Positions 13,342 through 27,000 are shown, numbered from the stretch's first letter. The stretch is DNA of 64,000 bases from Pyrrhosoma nymphula (GCA_963573305.1 OY754327.1:141958855-142022854); one strand, 5' to 3'. A program made the numbers and translations. Notes: a model not told the origin generated them from the letters alone.

Positions 13342-14973
13342 TATATATTGAATAGCTGACATAGTGAAAGATCTAGACGGCAATTTCCATCATAGTATTA
13401 TTATATTCCATCCTTTTGTTTCACGCGAAAGGGTGATTCAAGTTGAAGATATAACCTTGGAGCTGGTTTATACCGTTCAAAAATTAATTTATTTGAACGC
13501 TAAAAAATACATCCTTTGCAGTGGTTTAAAGAAGCACAGACGATTATAATTATCAATATTTTAAAATTACATCCAAAATTGTGTGTCCATCGCGGGCCGG
13601 CCGCCAGAAGTGGAACACTAACTATGGATATGATTGGCAGCGAGAAGAACAGAGTACTATGTATAAATAACCACAAAAATCATACTTGTAATTCTGAAAA
13701 TATGAATGTGAAAATGAAGCTTATAAGTTAATGATAATTACATACAATACATAGACTTTAAATATTCACATGAAATAACACTACCTATATCCCTCCAGTG
13801 ATAGTATTGTGAATTAATTCGAAGCGTATGTATAGAAGTAACGTACGTAACAACGCAACGACTCAACAGTCGGGTGAGTGTGTTGTTCTGTAGCGCCTCT
13901 ACTCACTTGACAAAAGGTATAGGACACACAATCAGACTCTCTCGTCTCCTCAATTGCTCTCTCCGTCTTCTCTATCCGTCCGGGAGTCAGGTGTCACGTG
14001 AAACAAGGCTTTCGTAAGATTTCTCCCATCCATAAAAAGTGTACCTCTTCAAGAAGAAATCATCACAATCTGTTTATGGCGTGACAATCTCCTCCGTTGC
14101 TTCGAAATTCAATAGAAACGCTCTATTTTGTGAGATGGCAATGAGGAGTGCGTCACTCACGTTTTCACTTCAAGGCCCTCAGCTGCCGATTCAGTATTCA
14201 ACCACGAGCACGACCACGACCAACCACGAGTAGCGCTGGCGTCGCCGACGTCATCTTCCAGTACGGTGGATCGTAGAGGGGTAAAGGAAGTTAAAAATAA
14301 ATGGTGGAGGCATGGCCGTGAACCCTCATGGGTGACGAAGCAAGAACAAGGGCGCATGGGAATGATTTTGTTCCGAGTAGGCGTGGCCTACCAGTTGCAA
14401 ACCTTCTCATTGCCGGTCGATTCCAACTTGAATCTGATGAAAATCAAACGCCACCGCCGGAAACGTAAGCCAGAGTAAAGCCTAAACTGTGCCGGCTGCA
14501 ATGACAGAGTTGGGTTCTAAAATCAAGTGTAATGTCGCCTCCATTTCTTTTATAACCTTTTTGGGTGGCAAAAACTGGCTTTGCCGGGAATCATTGCGTC
14601 AGAGTCGTTTTGATTGCGTCTACTTAAGCATCACAGCTGTTGCAGCGATGTCGAGCAGGGACCCGAAGATGGAGGTGCTGGTGAAATTGGTATGGGAGGA
14701 AATGTTGGTGATTGTGTTGTTGTGAATCACGTTATGTGATTGCTTGAAAATGTGCAGGTGTGAAAGTTCATGGCCCATGCGCAGAAACCAATTTTTGGCC
14801 AAGGTGAGTCTATTCGGGCCAATTGCATGAGAGAAATTGGTCATTGTCCATTGGGCCTGCCCCCCCTCCAAGTTACCTTCACCTTCAGCAACCTCCCTTC
14901 AAACTGCCCTATATCTGTAATCCCGACTTCGTTCTCTTATTCAATCTTTTCCCCTCCTCTTTCTCGCCAACAG

Positions 14974-15189
14974 GGGTCGTGGTGAGCTGGCTCAAGGATG
15001 GGAGGCCGTTGGACGGTTCGGCAACCACTAGCGCCACGACGTCTGCGGGCGGGGGCGGGGGCGGTGCGGAGCTGGTGTCCGTGCTGCGGGTGGCCCGGGT
15101 GCAGAGGGAGGACCGCGGCATGTACCAGTGCGTGGTGAGGACGGACAAGGGCACCGTGGCACAAGCGACGGCTGAATTGAGGCTCGGAG
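14974..15189 (+). CDS. Dscam2: Dscam exon: Ig4 second half
   Basis: Two bases complete the Gly codon split by the previous intron. The reading is VVVSWLKDGRPLD, with the core tryptophan, then a low-complexity Ser/Thr/Gly stretch (SATTSATTSAGGGGGG). VLRVARVQREDRGMYQCVV with the second cysteine follows, and TAELRLG ends the domain. REDRGMYQC-V and TAEL-LGG are highly characteristic of Dscam Ig4. The acceptor ctcgccaacag and donor GAG|GTAAGT are good; phases are 1 and 1. In Dscam1 structures Ig1-Ig4 form the N-terminal horseshoe, so the loop expansion here sits in that module. GC-ending codons dominate. Confidence 0.92.
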
Positions 15190-17901
15190 GTAAGTGAACG
15201 AACTCTCCGTTTTACCTTAAGAGGCTTTCACTATTGAAGAGGCATCGGTTCGAGCAGTCGAGGGTGAAATGATTGCATAAACGAACGGAAACTGCTTTAC
15301 TCTGTAGTTTAGTCGGTTCGGGTGCGTCGATAGCTAGGATCATTTGGCCTTCACTTGACCCGAGTATAAATAAGGCCTTAAATCATTCGATACAAATTTT
15401 ATTTCAAAGTTTAATACCCAAGGTAACTCTAAGTAATTTCGTCAGGTATAAAATGCTAGGAGTTTAAGATAAGTTTCTTTGAAAAAAGTCTGAAATACAA
15501 GTATTATCATGCTTTTTACCAAACTAGGAATCTTTAAATAACTTAGCTCTTGTCCTTTTATTTATTTGCTACTCACTAATATCGGAGCGAAGGCCTTTTT
15601 AGAGTCACTGAAAATTACACAAACTATAACGCAAGCCAAAAAAATTCAAACACGCCGATAAAAAATCTTACAACAAGGAACAGAAGGAGGTTGTTGAAAA
15701 AAGGTCAAGAAAAGGATACTTAGCTGCAAGGGAATGAAATATGGTCGGACTTATGTAGAAAAGGAATTTCTGGGTCATGAAAAGCTGTAATTGGGAAAAT
15801 GTACAGGGTTGATATCATAGAAAGAACGCGGAGGATCACGAAGAGAAAAGAATGACAGGCTATCATAATTTCGGAAGGCTCCATTAAAATTGTTACTTAG
15901 CAATTTTTGGTTGGATATTCGTGATGGGTGATGTGGGACCTAAATTTCTAGGGTGGAAAGAATCTATTGACGGGATAAGTTTTTTAGATATGGGTTTCGA
16001 AGACGAGAAAGAAGTTGAAGAGACGATTGAATAGTTTTCTGCAGCGATTTTCACGAAAATGTTTACGGTCAAAACAGAGCTGGATCAAAATACACTGATA
16101 TTTTTCATAGCTATTTGCAAAAGTCCATCTCGACGATTGGATTAAGAGCCATAGAAATAATTTCGTTTATTTTGAAATCCAGTCTTGTTCCGAGGCTCTA
16201 TGTGAAGCATTTGAGTAAGTAAGATTTTTACTTGGGTTGGTTACCGGCCATCCGCAAAACCCCCTGCCAGGAGGACCAGGATTTTCTTTCGGTGTTTAAT
16301 CCCTAAGCCAACTTGACATCACCTATGAAAAGGACAGAGACATCTTAAATAAAAAAAATAACTACCAAAGAATATGTGGGACTATAGGAAGAGCACTGAA
16401 GGGAAAAACTGCAGAAGAAACTCAAATAAAATTTGAAAAAAATAATGGCTGTCCCCACATTACTATACGGATCAGAAGCTTGGACACTTAGAAAAAGAGA
16501 CTTTAAAAAAATTGAAACGTCAGAAATGAAATTACTTAGATCTATACACGACTTTACATGACGGGACCATATAAAAATGAAGACATACGGCAAGAATTAG
16601 AAGTACAACCAGTAGCAGAAGCAGCAACAAATTATAAAGAAAGATGGAAAGAACATGTCGAGCGCATGCCCAGAAAGAATTCCCAGAAAGGTTTTAGAGT
16701 GTAAGCCTTTAGGGAGAAGAAGTGTTGGGAGGCCGAGATTGCGATGGTGAATCCGGAACAGGCATATTGCCTAAACCTGGAAAGGAGGAAGAAGAAGAAG
16801 TAGAAGAAGAAAGAATTTCAGCTGATATGAATAGCAAAGTGAGAATTTGGAAATCGGTAAGGAAGAATTGAGACCTTTGAAATACTGATATTCAAACGCA
16901 GTGACTGCCTTACTCCCCCGCGTCAAGCCAGTCAGTAGAAGTGAACCCTTCCACTAATAAGGGTCTTCTGGGCAACTTTCACCATGTTTCGTTACCACTT
17001 ATATGTCCAAACCAATAACAGATGGAACATTTTGAAATTGGAAACGGTGGTATGCAACCTTGGAAACTGGTAGTCAGACGCGGAATTCCTACCCTACCCC
17101 CCCGTTTGGAACCATTTCGTAGGGAATGGACTACCCTTTCACTTGAAAGGGCCCTCTACGCAGCTGCAGACGTCAACATGATTCGCAAGCACTTACATCA
17201 AATACACGCATCAGACTGCGCAAGAAAATGTGCTTCTCGCGAAACGATCTTTGGTGGACGCGGGGACCGGGAAGATTTTTGACGGACTGCGCAAGAGGGT
17301 CGTGGGGTCCATCCATCACTCTTTCTCTCACTCCCCGGGGTCAAATTGCAGAAATATCCTCGTGGCTGGATCCTTTTCTTTTTTTCCCGCGCGGGACCGC
17401 GAATACATTTTCCCCGGAGCCGCCAAACACTTCATATTTTCCTTTGTCCGGAGAAATAACGGAGGAGGAAGGCAAAAAAAAAACACACACGCGAAGGGTG
17501 AGGAATCACTTTGTCATTGAAGTCGATGCAGGCGCGAATTGTGATCTCTCTGCCTCTCCTACCAGCAGTCCTCTTCCTCCTCCTAGCTGTGCGCTTTCCC
17601 ATTCACACGTCCACGGTTGATCTACGATGTTTTCGAAAGCGTGATTTGTCATCCCGGGCGAGGAAAACGTCATTTTTCACGTCCCTCCATTCCGGAATCG
17701 TCGGTATGAAAAAAATCATATATATAAAGCTTTTATGTATATCGGATGCTTTTTTGTGGTCGCCGGGGTGGAAGTTTGTTTTCTCTTCTCTCTCGTGTTT
17801 TCTATTTCTCTCTCTTTATCCACTTCCTCGCTTACGCATTCATTTTCAATCTGCGTTTTCTTCTTCTCCTTCTATCGCTATCTTCGTACCGCCTTGCGAA
17901 G
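15190..17901 (+). other. Intron between Ig4 and Ig5
   Basis: Holds a LINE relic at 16330-16800. The stretch 17250-17700 is richer in GC and CpG. ORFs at 17022-17620 show no domain and are taken as chance. The last 130 bases before the Ig5 exon are a long pyrimidine-rich acceptor region. Confidence 0.65.
16330..16800 (+). mobile_element. Non-LTR retrotransposon 3' fragment
   Basis: Broken forward frames read IGRALKGKTAEETQIKFEK, MAVPTLLYGSEAWTLRKRDF, KKIETSEMKLLRSIHDFT, HIKNEDIRQELEVQPVAEAA and YKERWKEHVERMPRKN, the region following the reverse transcriptase in many arthropod LINEs (PTLLYGSE-WTL-KRD ... EMK-LRSI ... W-EH--RM). It ends with an (AGA)n-like tail near 16790-16815. Stops and a frame change show it is inactive. 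It is inserted in the same orientation as the host gene. Confidence 0.78.
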
Positions 17902-18046
17902 ACGCTCCGCCCGTGCTAGCGTACAGCTTCATCGAGCAGACCCTTCAGCCGGGGCCGGCCGTGTCCCTCAAGTGCAGCGCATCTGGAACCCCAACGCCGC
18001 AACTGGGATGGACCCTCGATGGATTCCCGCTGCCCGCCAACGGAAG
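17902..18046 (+). CDS. Dscam2: Dscam exon: Ig5 first half
   Basis: Reads DAPPVLAYSFIEQTLQPGP, then VSLKCSASGTPTPQLGWTLD with first cysteine and core tryptophan, and ends PLPANG plus two bases of an Arg codon (phase 2). The E-TLQPGP---LKC-ASG-PTP pattern is the Dscam Ig5 signature. The donor AAG|GTAAGC is strong. The acceptor gccttgcgaag is weak, lying just after a long pyrimidine stretch, but it is the only AG that gives the required phase-1 join (G|AC). No stop-free alternative start was found. Confidence 0.88.
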
Positions 18047-20739
18047 GTAAGCCATTGATTTAAACCATCTATAAGAAATACGCGAATATCACGATGGATA
18101 AAAAACATCCGTCAAGATGGGCTTTCGAACCATATTCAATATTTATTTAAAACAGTTATATGTCACAGTTAGACGCTTGGGCGGTGGCTACGATCGAGAC
18201 TTTGATCTTGCCCTACTGCCTCAGTATGTGCCCTACAATATGTCTCTGTATATGTCCTACAATGTAACAATATGACCTAAATAAATATTGTTGATTAATT
18301 AATCAAAGTTAGTGATTTTAAACATCACTATTTTCATGTGTAGTTATCCGTGTTAGCATTAATAATGTTTTTTTCACTTATTTCTGATTTGAGTCAAGGA
18401 GGGCCTTAAAAATCTCTTTTTACAGCTTTTGCATTCTTTCATTTACGGTTTCAGGAGGATTTTGTTCGAGATATCCGTTTTTCTTAGGTGTGTATGTATA
18501 GTTAAATCCGGATTCAAAATTTCAATGTGCTTATCGTTTACTAATTCAAAGGCACAACATAAAGAAAAAACCTTGTGCTCGCATTTTTGTTCACCTATGC
18601 CAATCAAAGCGATTAAGTCGCCTTCGCAGAGTATCCTACAGTATTTGTAAACTAATGTAGAGGCTGTATTGTCAGTTAAAATTAGGCTACAAAGCGTTAC
18701 AGAAAGCCGGAATCTTTCCAGTGGAAATTGATACCTCGCGAGGAGACCAATTGCTTACCTTTAATTATATATCATCCATTAGCGTCGAGAAGATTACTGT
18801 GATCCGAGCACTCTCGCCAAAGGTTCCCCTCTCTCGCCACTTCCTCTAATGTGTCCCTCATTCCAGGATAATAGCTAGTTTGTTTACGGAAAAAATTATC
18901 ACAAAATTAACGGTAGCGTAAACTTAGCGCCGATTCCCAGTGCCTTACCAGCAATGGGGGCAACCATTAAAGAAAATCAATAATTATACTGAACATATTG
19001 TCTCTTAGATACATGTACTTGTATAAAGTGTTTAAGAATTTTTATTTAAGAAGTGGCAACGAAGCAAAATTGCTATCTAGGACACATGACTTTAGTTTGC
19101 GTGAAAGAAATGCTGTTTCTTTACCAAAATCTAATCTGACATTATTTCAAAGATGTGTTGTATATATATATGTCGCGATATATGTCGTATATATATGTCG
19201 CGAAAAATATTTAATGTCCTTTCGATACATATCAAAGAGAATAAAATGTTCGAAAATTCTTAATGAAATAAAAAATTGGTTAACACTTATAAAAAACACC
19301 GAAATTTTGTTCTGTAATGTGCATGTAATATTTATTAATTTAAACGTAAAAATGAAGCGTTTAAAAAAATACTATTGCTATTTTTCTACTATATCTGACC
19401 ATGTATTTATGTGTCTCATATTTTGTAACTACTGTTTATCACTGTAGAAGTATATCTTTGAGTCAATTGCCATATTAGTATCAAATTATTCACTGGATTG
19501 CATACATTATTATAATTATCTTTTGTTTGTTCCTATTGTTTTGCATGGATTACCTGATAGCAGTCCCAATGTAGGCTTATCCCAAGGGATTGCCTAATTA
19601 CTGTTTCGCTGTAATACCTGATTGAAATAAAATTATCTAATTATGTATCATTAAATCCGTATAAATCGTGAAAAAGTAGCGTAATATTTGATAGAATTTT
19701 AATCAGCGTGCAGTTAACTTTTAAGTGCAGTATCTTTGTGTTTACAAACACTTTTTGGTCAGTTATTTGCTAAATATTTTTTCGAATTGTAGTAGAAAAA
19801 AATGTGAGGAAATCAAATTATTGCACTGACAATCATCTAACTGCAGTATCCGATTAGAAGATCTACCCGGATGGCATACTTCTTTAATTTAATTAAATGC
19901 AAACAGATTTTGTGAACGCTATGAGGAAGCTGCGTTCAATTTACGGGCTTCTACGGTAAAGTGGCGTAAATGTTTTTACTAACCTCTGTATGAGTTGCCT
20001 GCCCCTCTCGAAGATTATTGCTCAGCCGGTTTGATGAATTTAACCTTTGTAATTATTCTGGATATTAGGGAAACATTTAAGAAACACTTAAACGCACACC
20101 ACCCAAGATGGTGAGATGATTCAATATTCTCATAAGCAGGGAGAAGATCGGGCCACAAACCGATCTGTCAGTATTACCCAATATGGTTAAAGCTTAATTC
20201 AGGTAAAAGTTCCTTTTTTAATGTCTAGTTTTGCTGAGGCGCACAGCAGCCACGTTCTACCATTCCACGATCATGTTGTCGCGCCGCAGGTGCGTCTGAT
20301 GAACTACATCTGTGAATAGGAGCCCACCTCAAACAATCGCCTGACAAATAAACATGATGGCGGGGATGAATATGTTTGCGTCATGAGGAATTTTGTTTCC
20401 GTGGAAGTTGAAACTTATGGCTAATAACAATAAAGCAAAACTCCTCAATTGAATCAAAACTTTGCTACCTTCTGGCAAATAGAATGGAGAAGAGAAACAA
20501 GGATTTCATGTGGGTTGCAATCATTCCCCATCAGCCCTAAGTATTTCAATCGCACATCTACAGTGGTGATCTTCAGGTGAGATGTGCCCTTTTTCCTATT
20601 AAGTGGAACCGGTTAATTACTGTGGTTTATTTTTCCTCCACGGATTCCACTCTCCTTTGCTGACATTTGCTTCGCATGGCTGAGGAGATGGTCCATCATG
20701 GCCAGTCAGCGGGATATACTGGGGGAGGGGAGGGTCGGA

Positions 20740-21015
20740 GCGAGCTCTCCCCTGCCCATCTTATCCAACCCCCCTACCCACCTATCTCACCTCCGCCCCA
20801 TCCTCCTGCGTGTCCTCAGTCTAAACGGCCTTATCCTCACTTTCGATCTACGCCTTACCTAAGTGGCCCCACTCCACTCCCCTTCCCCCCCCCCCCTCCC
20901 ACTTCCCCCTCCACCCCCGCCCTCACTCAATTACCCTGCACTTCCAATTTCCCTTCCATCTCCTCGCTAATCCGTTTTGCTCCCATTCCATCGCCGTCTC
21001 CGTCTTAACGCCGCC
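20740..21015. repeat. C-rich low-complexity block
   Basis: A C/T-dominated stretch with a run of about 12 C at 20885-20896 and more C4-C6 runs up to 20922. The complementary strand carries at least four G-runs of three or more with short spacers, so a G-quadruplex is possible there. The Pro-rich ORF across it is a by-product of composition. Confidence 0.6.
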
Positions 21016-21821
21016 TCCTCTCCCGCGACACCTTCATCTTCAACCAAATTGATTCTCGGGAGGGGGGATAAAAATAAATACTCGGGTTTCTTTCACCTCG
21101 TGGAGTCAAATGTTATTTCTTCCACTTTCTTAAGTGCCCAGAGGAAACTGATCTCTAGGGATGTAGTGGAATGAGGCCAATATTAAAAATCTAATAATAT
21201 GTATTAACTTTCGCTAGGAGTAATATCGGCGGACATTCAATGCTTGAATGAGAGTAAAAGTTTCTCAAAGGAATGATACGGATTCTATTAAAAAAGGAAT
21301 TTTTTTTCGAATTCTCTAAGAGCTTGAAACTTTATCAAAACACCAAGTTTCAATCAGAAAATGTTTTGTTTAATTAAGTCTTCTTCTAAGTTGTATCACT
21401 AGTTTCTTATGTTGTACTCTACCTGTAGGCTACATCAAAAAGTGTGCTGATAATTATTTAACTCTGGTGTATCTTATTTCCAGTTGGCATTCAAAATGAA
21501 GATTATATCGATTAATTAAATAATCCTGTGGTATTTTATTATTTTTATGGTGGTTTTAGAGTAATTTTATGCATCAAACCAGGTAATCTGATTGGCGACT
21601 TCATGTGAGGATGACATTTTAAATGATACCATTTCATTTTTTTTACCGGATGAATGTAGAATTTGTCCCATAACTGAAATACAGACGTACATGAGGTGTA
21701 AAGAAAAGGAAGGAGTATATCTATGCCATCAAATAGAGCGTGTAAAACTATGAAGAATCGTCCATGGAAGTTTTTGCAAAGGTGCGAAAGTTTTTCTACA
21801 ATCTAGCCTTGAGAAGTGGTA

Positions 21822-21996
21822 AAAAGAACCAATCAGCGAGCGGCTGGAGAGCAATAATGCGGAAGCCAATAAGTAGTGCTAACTCTGAAATGAAGAAGCG
21901 GGCGCCCGCGACGTAAGCTAACTCTACTCCCCGCTAACATGGTCATCGTTGGCTGACGCATTTGCTCTATCCAGCCGCACCTTGGTTGGTTCTTTT
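21822..21996. mobile_element. MITE-like element with imperfect inverted ends
   Basis: The ends read aaaagaaccaatcagcgagc and, at the right, ccttggttggttctttt, with gcggctgga near the left end answered by tccagccgc near the right. It is about 175 bp with no coding content. The superfamily is unknown and the target site is not clear. Confidence 0.45.
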
Positions 21997-22941
21997 GTAA
22001 ATTTTATAATGGTGACTTCTTTAGGGCGAAATTAGGGCTTTGCAGTCTTCTCTTACATTTTACTCTTAGTCATTAACACTAACACCCACTGTCTCGAATA
22101 GAACTATCGCCCCCTCGGAAAAATTTCTAAGGAATATTCGTCTTAGATTTTTACGCTCTATCCAATGTTTTTGTCATGTGACTTGATTTTTGCCCCATAT
22201 ATGTACGTAAAGTCTTTGTAAAAAGCTGTAGTCATCCGTTTAACCAAAATATAGTCATCTTTGACTTTCTGTGGACCACTGGTATATAGCTATTTTATAT
22301 AAATATATATAAACTGTCTCGCGAGACTTAATTTTTAAGTCCCGCGAGATACCGCGAGAGAAGGAGAACAGACTCTCATAAATACAAAGTTGAGCATTAG
22401 CACACCTAGACTATAATCTGCTATCAGTATTTTCTCATTAAAGGTAGCTTGGAGACAATGAAATTGAGAAATTTCAAGCAAAATAATTCATTGTTCTTGT
22501 GAAATTTGAAAGAATGGCAATGAATATGCTAGGAATTTCCAGTTAATTATATGTGAGCTCTATAGGAGGAGGTATTATTGTCTAATTTTCATTTTTCATC
22601 GCAGGGGATTCTTATGATCTCAGATATAAATAACGGAATAAAATTATTTGTGTGTAATTGGAAAATTGTGAAAATACTTTACGTCTCGTATTATGAATTC
22701 AGGGCACATAGCACGTGGAAAGAGATTGAAGTGTTTTGTTTTTCCTAAGTTCGGGGGGTAAGACGAGGTAATTACTCAAATGACCACGGCCCCTAAAAAT
22801 CCCCTCGTGATCGCGTGGGTACAATGCGGGTGATCTCTCAAGAAACCCTCATTGAGCGCGATGGATGTCTTCCGACATGTCGATAAGACGTTTGACGTGA
22901 GGAGGGACACCGCGGCTCTAACAAATTGTTTTCCCTCACAG

Positions 22942-23093
22942 GTTCGTCATCGGCCAATATGTCACTGTCCACGGAGACGTTATTAGTCACGTAAACATTA
23001 GCAACGTCATGGTGGAGGATGGCGGGGAGTACACTTGCACGGCGCAGAACCGAGCCGGCCGCTCCTCGCATTCCGCAAGACTGAACGTGTATG
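22942..23093 (+). CDS. Dscam2: Dscam exon: Ig5 second half
   Basis: One base completes the split Arg codon. The exon then reads FVIGQYVTVHGDVISHVNIS, followed by VMVEDGGEYTCTAQNRAGRS with the second cysteine, and HSARLNVY. G-YVTV-GDV-S--NI is a hallmark of Dscam Ig5. Acceptor ttccctcacag and donor TATG|GTGAGT; phase 2 at the start and phase 1 at the end. It has no internal start codon long enough to give an obvious ORF, so it is easily missed by ORF calling. Longer reading frames on the opposite strand here are shadows. Confidence 0.93.
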
Positions 23094-23902
23094 GTGAGTG
23101 AGAAAAATACACACACCTGCAAGACGCCGGCGCTGTTTCCGAAACTGAGCACTTACGTAATTATAACAGTTTTTTTACGGGCACTCAGCTCGGGAGTTAG
23201 ACCATCCATTACGACCTGCCATATTCTAGCCGGAGTTCCTTCCCCGTGCTGATGGATCCACTCGTGCTGGATGCTTGTCACTTTTTGTCATTATTCTTCC
23301 TTCCTTCTTCTTCTCGCTGCAACGTTAGGTTTGTGGTGCCGGTAAGGTAACCTGACACACAGAAAAAAAGGTTAATATGTACGCATAAAAACTCGAGCGC
23401 GTAACTTAAAGTTAATGACGGGCATGTGAATTTTCCTGATCGCTGAGTTAACTTGATTCCCTTACCCTACCATTAAGTTCAGGATCTCGGGAAATCATAC
23501 CTGGTGTATAAGATCACAACAGTTTGTGGTAAAAATCTATTGTTGCCTAAAAGTATTATTTTGAAATACTAAAACAGTCCTTACTGAAAAGGTTGCTCAG
23601 GGCTGCCATTTACTGTTAACTAACTCTGTTTTATTAGCAAATTGTTCGCTGTACCCAGCTACATTGATGAGAGCGCCGTTATAATTTTATTCATTATTTT
23701 TAAAGCCAACGTATGTATTAAAAATGAAATGTACGAAATTAATTAAAAAACTGTACGAAATTATATTGAGTAGTTTTTTTCCCGAGATTAGCGTGTATAT
23801 ACTTTCCCACAAAGATGAAGTCGTCCTCTCCAAGCAATGGCATCGTCTCATTCAATGTACGTAATCTACGAATCGTTGAGTGATCATTTCCTTTATCTAC
23901 AG
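23094..23902 (+). other. Intron between Ig5 and Ig6
   Basis: 809 bp of AT-rich sequence. I see no repeat family, coding frame or RNA gene in it. Confidence 0.7.
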
Positions 23903-24013
23903 GCCTGCCATATATTCGTCCAATCCCTAAGGTGACGGCTGTAGCTGGTGAAAGACTGATTCTCAAGTGTCCAGTTGCTGGTTATCCAATCGAAGACATT
24001 CGATGGGAAAGAG
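23903..24013 (+). CDS. Dscam2: Dscam exon: Ig6 first half
   Basis: Reads GLPYIRPIPKVTAVAGERL, then ILKCPVAGYPIEDIRWER, and stops one base into the next codon. The CPVAGYPIE-I-WER block is among the most conserved in all Dscam paralogues and carries the first cysteine and core tryptophan of Ig6. Acceptor ctttatctacag and donor AGAG|GTAAGT, phases 1 and 1. Codon use is more AT-rich than in the exons before it. The intron upstream (809 bp) is one of the shorter ones in this half of the gene. Confidence 0.93.
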
Positions 24014-27000
24014 GTAAGTCTAATTTTATTCGTTCGTATTCATTCTTCATTAAACGGTAGCAGTTATTGTCATTTAATCGTTTAGTGTTTCAATTAAATA
24101 TCCTTCCATTTAATTCCTTGCAAATTCATTTATTGGTTTTAAGCTACTATTTAATAATGTTTCCTAATCTATGTAAATTATTGAACTCTCTTGGAGGAGT
24201 GATTTTTGGGACTTCCTTTTCATCTTGGTTTTATTAAACAATAATTATCATATTCCATGTCTAGCCCTCATAATCTAGGATTTAAGTTTGTCTCCAATGC
24301 GTTTCAGAATCACCGAACTCGACATTTAGGCAAAATTGAAAGAAAGCACCAGACACGGGAGTAACCTGGGGAACCAAAATTAAGACTCTGAAATGATGTT
24401 GATTCACGGTGAAATTTTATTTACGGGAAAAGAAGTTTAAAATAGTTCCAAGCAAGGATCAAAATTTTAATGAAACCTGAAGCTTAGCCACCTCATTCAA
24501 GGAATGGGGGTTGGGAGAGCGTCGTGCTATATTACTTTCATAAGAAGTTGGAAGCAGTTCGGGAGGCTTAAAATACCATCCCTCGAGGTAATTGCCCCTG
24601 TCGCAGAAATTTCGAGTGCGTTTCCTCGAAACTGCGGCGCGCGCTGAGAGATGGAGTCGTCCTTTCCCCCCGGCTCCTCCTCCTCTTCTCTCTCGTCCCG
24701 GACGCTCTTCACGAAACGTCGAAAACTCGCGGTGGTATCCGTCCGGTGGGAATTTTTTGGAACGACGGCAGTCTACCGCCCGGAGGAATTTACGGGACCC
24801 CGCCGTACTCGGGGCTCCAAAATAATAATATTTGGCCAAGAGGAGGAGTCGAGCCGAGGGTGGGCAAATGAGAAACAAACAGGGAGGAAAGTGCCGTGGT
24901 GAAAAGCTCGGGAAGTTAAAGGTAGGAAAGGAAAGTAGAGAGTAAAGCTGGTTTCGCACAGGATGTTTTCTCCTGACTTTCTCCTTGCTTTGCGCCTAGT
25001 GTGTTAACTTGGGAACTGCTGCGAGTATCATCGCGAGGGAACCCTGCGATTTTTCCTGGATGGACCCGTTGCAATGTTTATCTTCGTCAGGGGTAGCGTG
25101 ATCCAAAAGTAGGATTTCGCTACTCTTGCCTCATTATGTTAGGAATTTCTCAACGTAGATGGACTACTTTACTATATTTAATCCAAAGACCGTGTTAAGA
25201 CCTCTAGTGGCATCTTAATTCAAAACTTTTCTCTACAAAGAAACTAAAATTACCAGTAACATGGCTGCTTATTCCGTTGCTAGCCGAAAAAAACTTCAAG
25301 TGATGATACAAACGATGTTTGAGATGAACATGTTGAAAATGATGATAGAGGACATGTTGGAAATGGTTATTTAGGGAAGAACACTGGGTAAACATGAAAG
25401 AGGATAAGATTTTTGTGCGACGCAATGAGAGGAAGAGGGTTGCGGAACTTACAAGAGACCTGATGGGCCATCAGTGATGGCGAGCAATTAGAGTGCTGGG
25501 AAGTGAAAAAATGTCCCAGAAATGGGGAAGATAGGGTAAGGACTGCCCAAAAGCCTACCATTTAGTTGGTATAGAACCCAAAGATGATGATACAAGCAAT
25601 AGTGATAGTTTACAGTATTCTCAACTTAGAACATTTGAATTTTCACTTGGTATTTGGCGCAAGAGCCCCTTTCCTTTGCGGAAGTGGTCGGTGTGTTTGG
25701 TGCGGTTCACGCATAGCGGAACGCAGCGCGGAGAAAGTTTTCACAGTACTGGGCTGTACGCAAGAGATAACGCAGGAATATGAAAACGTTCCGTGGGTCA
25801 TCGGCTTGAGGAAAAGCTCTTGAAGAGTACTCTAAGCGGAAGAACAAACGGGAGAATGTGGACTGCGGGGAGGGACGTGAGAGATAGGAGAGCAAAGCAA
25901 AAGGAGAACGGAAGGAGGGTGGAGATGGTTTGGGGTAAGAGGAGGAAGGGGAGGAGTGGAAGGGTAAGCGGGGGTTTTTGGAGTCAGGTCGGCGGGGACG
26001 TGAGGATCCTGGGATTAGTAAGAGGGGAGAGAGAGAGAGAGATATGCGTCGGGGGGGCAAGGAGGAGTTGGGAGGGAGGAGCATTAGCAGGGAACGTTGG
26101 GTGAGATGGTCGAGGAAAGGTCTTAAAGCAGTTAGGCTGATTGAAAGCGAGGGCAGACAGGCGAGGAGGTGGAGATACAGAGAATTACGGGAAGGAGGGA
26201 AGATGATGCACAGGAGAATTGGGGACAACTATGCGATTTATTCCTCATATTTGCCATAGGATACCTGAGAGAAAATGTCCTGACGAACGAAAGTATAAAA
26301 TCCAGGTATAGGGTGAGGTAAAAGTCGCGAACCATAGAGATAATATATTTGTAGTACAATTTACTAGTGATGTAATTGTTTTGGTGCTTTCCAAAACGTT
26401 CTTTTTCAAAACACATTTCAAAAATCTTACTATTACAAATTAAGTAAATGAATCATAATTAATTAGGTATCCCATACCGTGCGTGACTATTGCCACTCCC
26501 TGTATATAAAATAACTCACCCGTAAACTGGAGAAATTAATCTCTGCCCTTGAACATTTCGTAACATTTTTTTAAAAGTCAATCAATCTAAACCGACATGT
26601 CAATGTTTTGATGTCACACCTCGGTATCGTTTCTTTGCTCTCCATGTATTTCAACATGAAGGATCAAATCATTTTAATCCATTGCCTTCCATCAACAAAA
26701 TTAGAATTACAATTTTGTCATATTAGGATTAACTAACTGAACATAATTTGGAAACGCGTAGTATAATTGGCAGCGATACCGCCCCATGACGTAATCGGGT
26801 GGATTCTATATGTTGTGTTTTGTCTTCACTAAGCGAGCTAAGCTTCAACGAGTGCTGGTATAAGAGGAAAGAATGGACCCTTGAACATATCTCAAGGGGA
26901 AAATAAATATTCAACTATTTTTATACGAAAGTGTGTACGAGAGCGATGTTGCTCATTGCTGTCTGTGTTATATTTTCAGCGATGCAATTGGAGTAGTTGT

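Larger units (their letters stand above)
2405..14973 (+). other. 12.6 kb intron within Ig4
   Basis: The largest intron in the window. It holds an AT-only stretch (about 4822-4935), two Helitron relics (5390-6651 and 7375-8561) with a foldback hairpin between them (7056-7222), a small inverted motif pair near 10646-10715, and a 1.2 kb palindromic element (12141-13341). The rest (2405-4800, 8570-10640, 10720-12140, 13350-14970) shows no convincing coding or RNA gene. Short ORFs there have no domain character. Confidence 0.7.
18047..22941 (+). other. 4.9 kb intron within Ig5
   Basis: Mostly AT-rich with no gene. It includes a C-rich low-complexity block (20740-21015), a MITE-like element (21822-21996) and a small cluster of CGCGAGA/TCTCGCG words at 22315-22365. 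ORFs at 18429-18650 and 18998-19447 show no recognisable domain. Confidence 0.65.

Noticed and set aside
17022..17620. Extra exon or small gene before Ig5
   Set aside because: Frames overlap on the same strand without Ig or FN motifs, and splicing them in would break the phase-1 join between Ig4 and Ig5.
24459..24959. Minus-strand frame of 166 codons
   Set aside because: No domain, no homologous pattern; a plus-strand frame is open in the same region, which suggests GC-driven chance.
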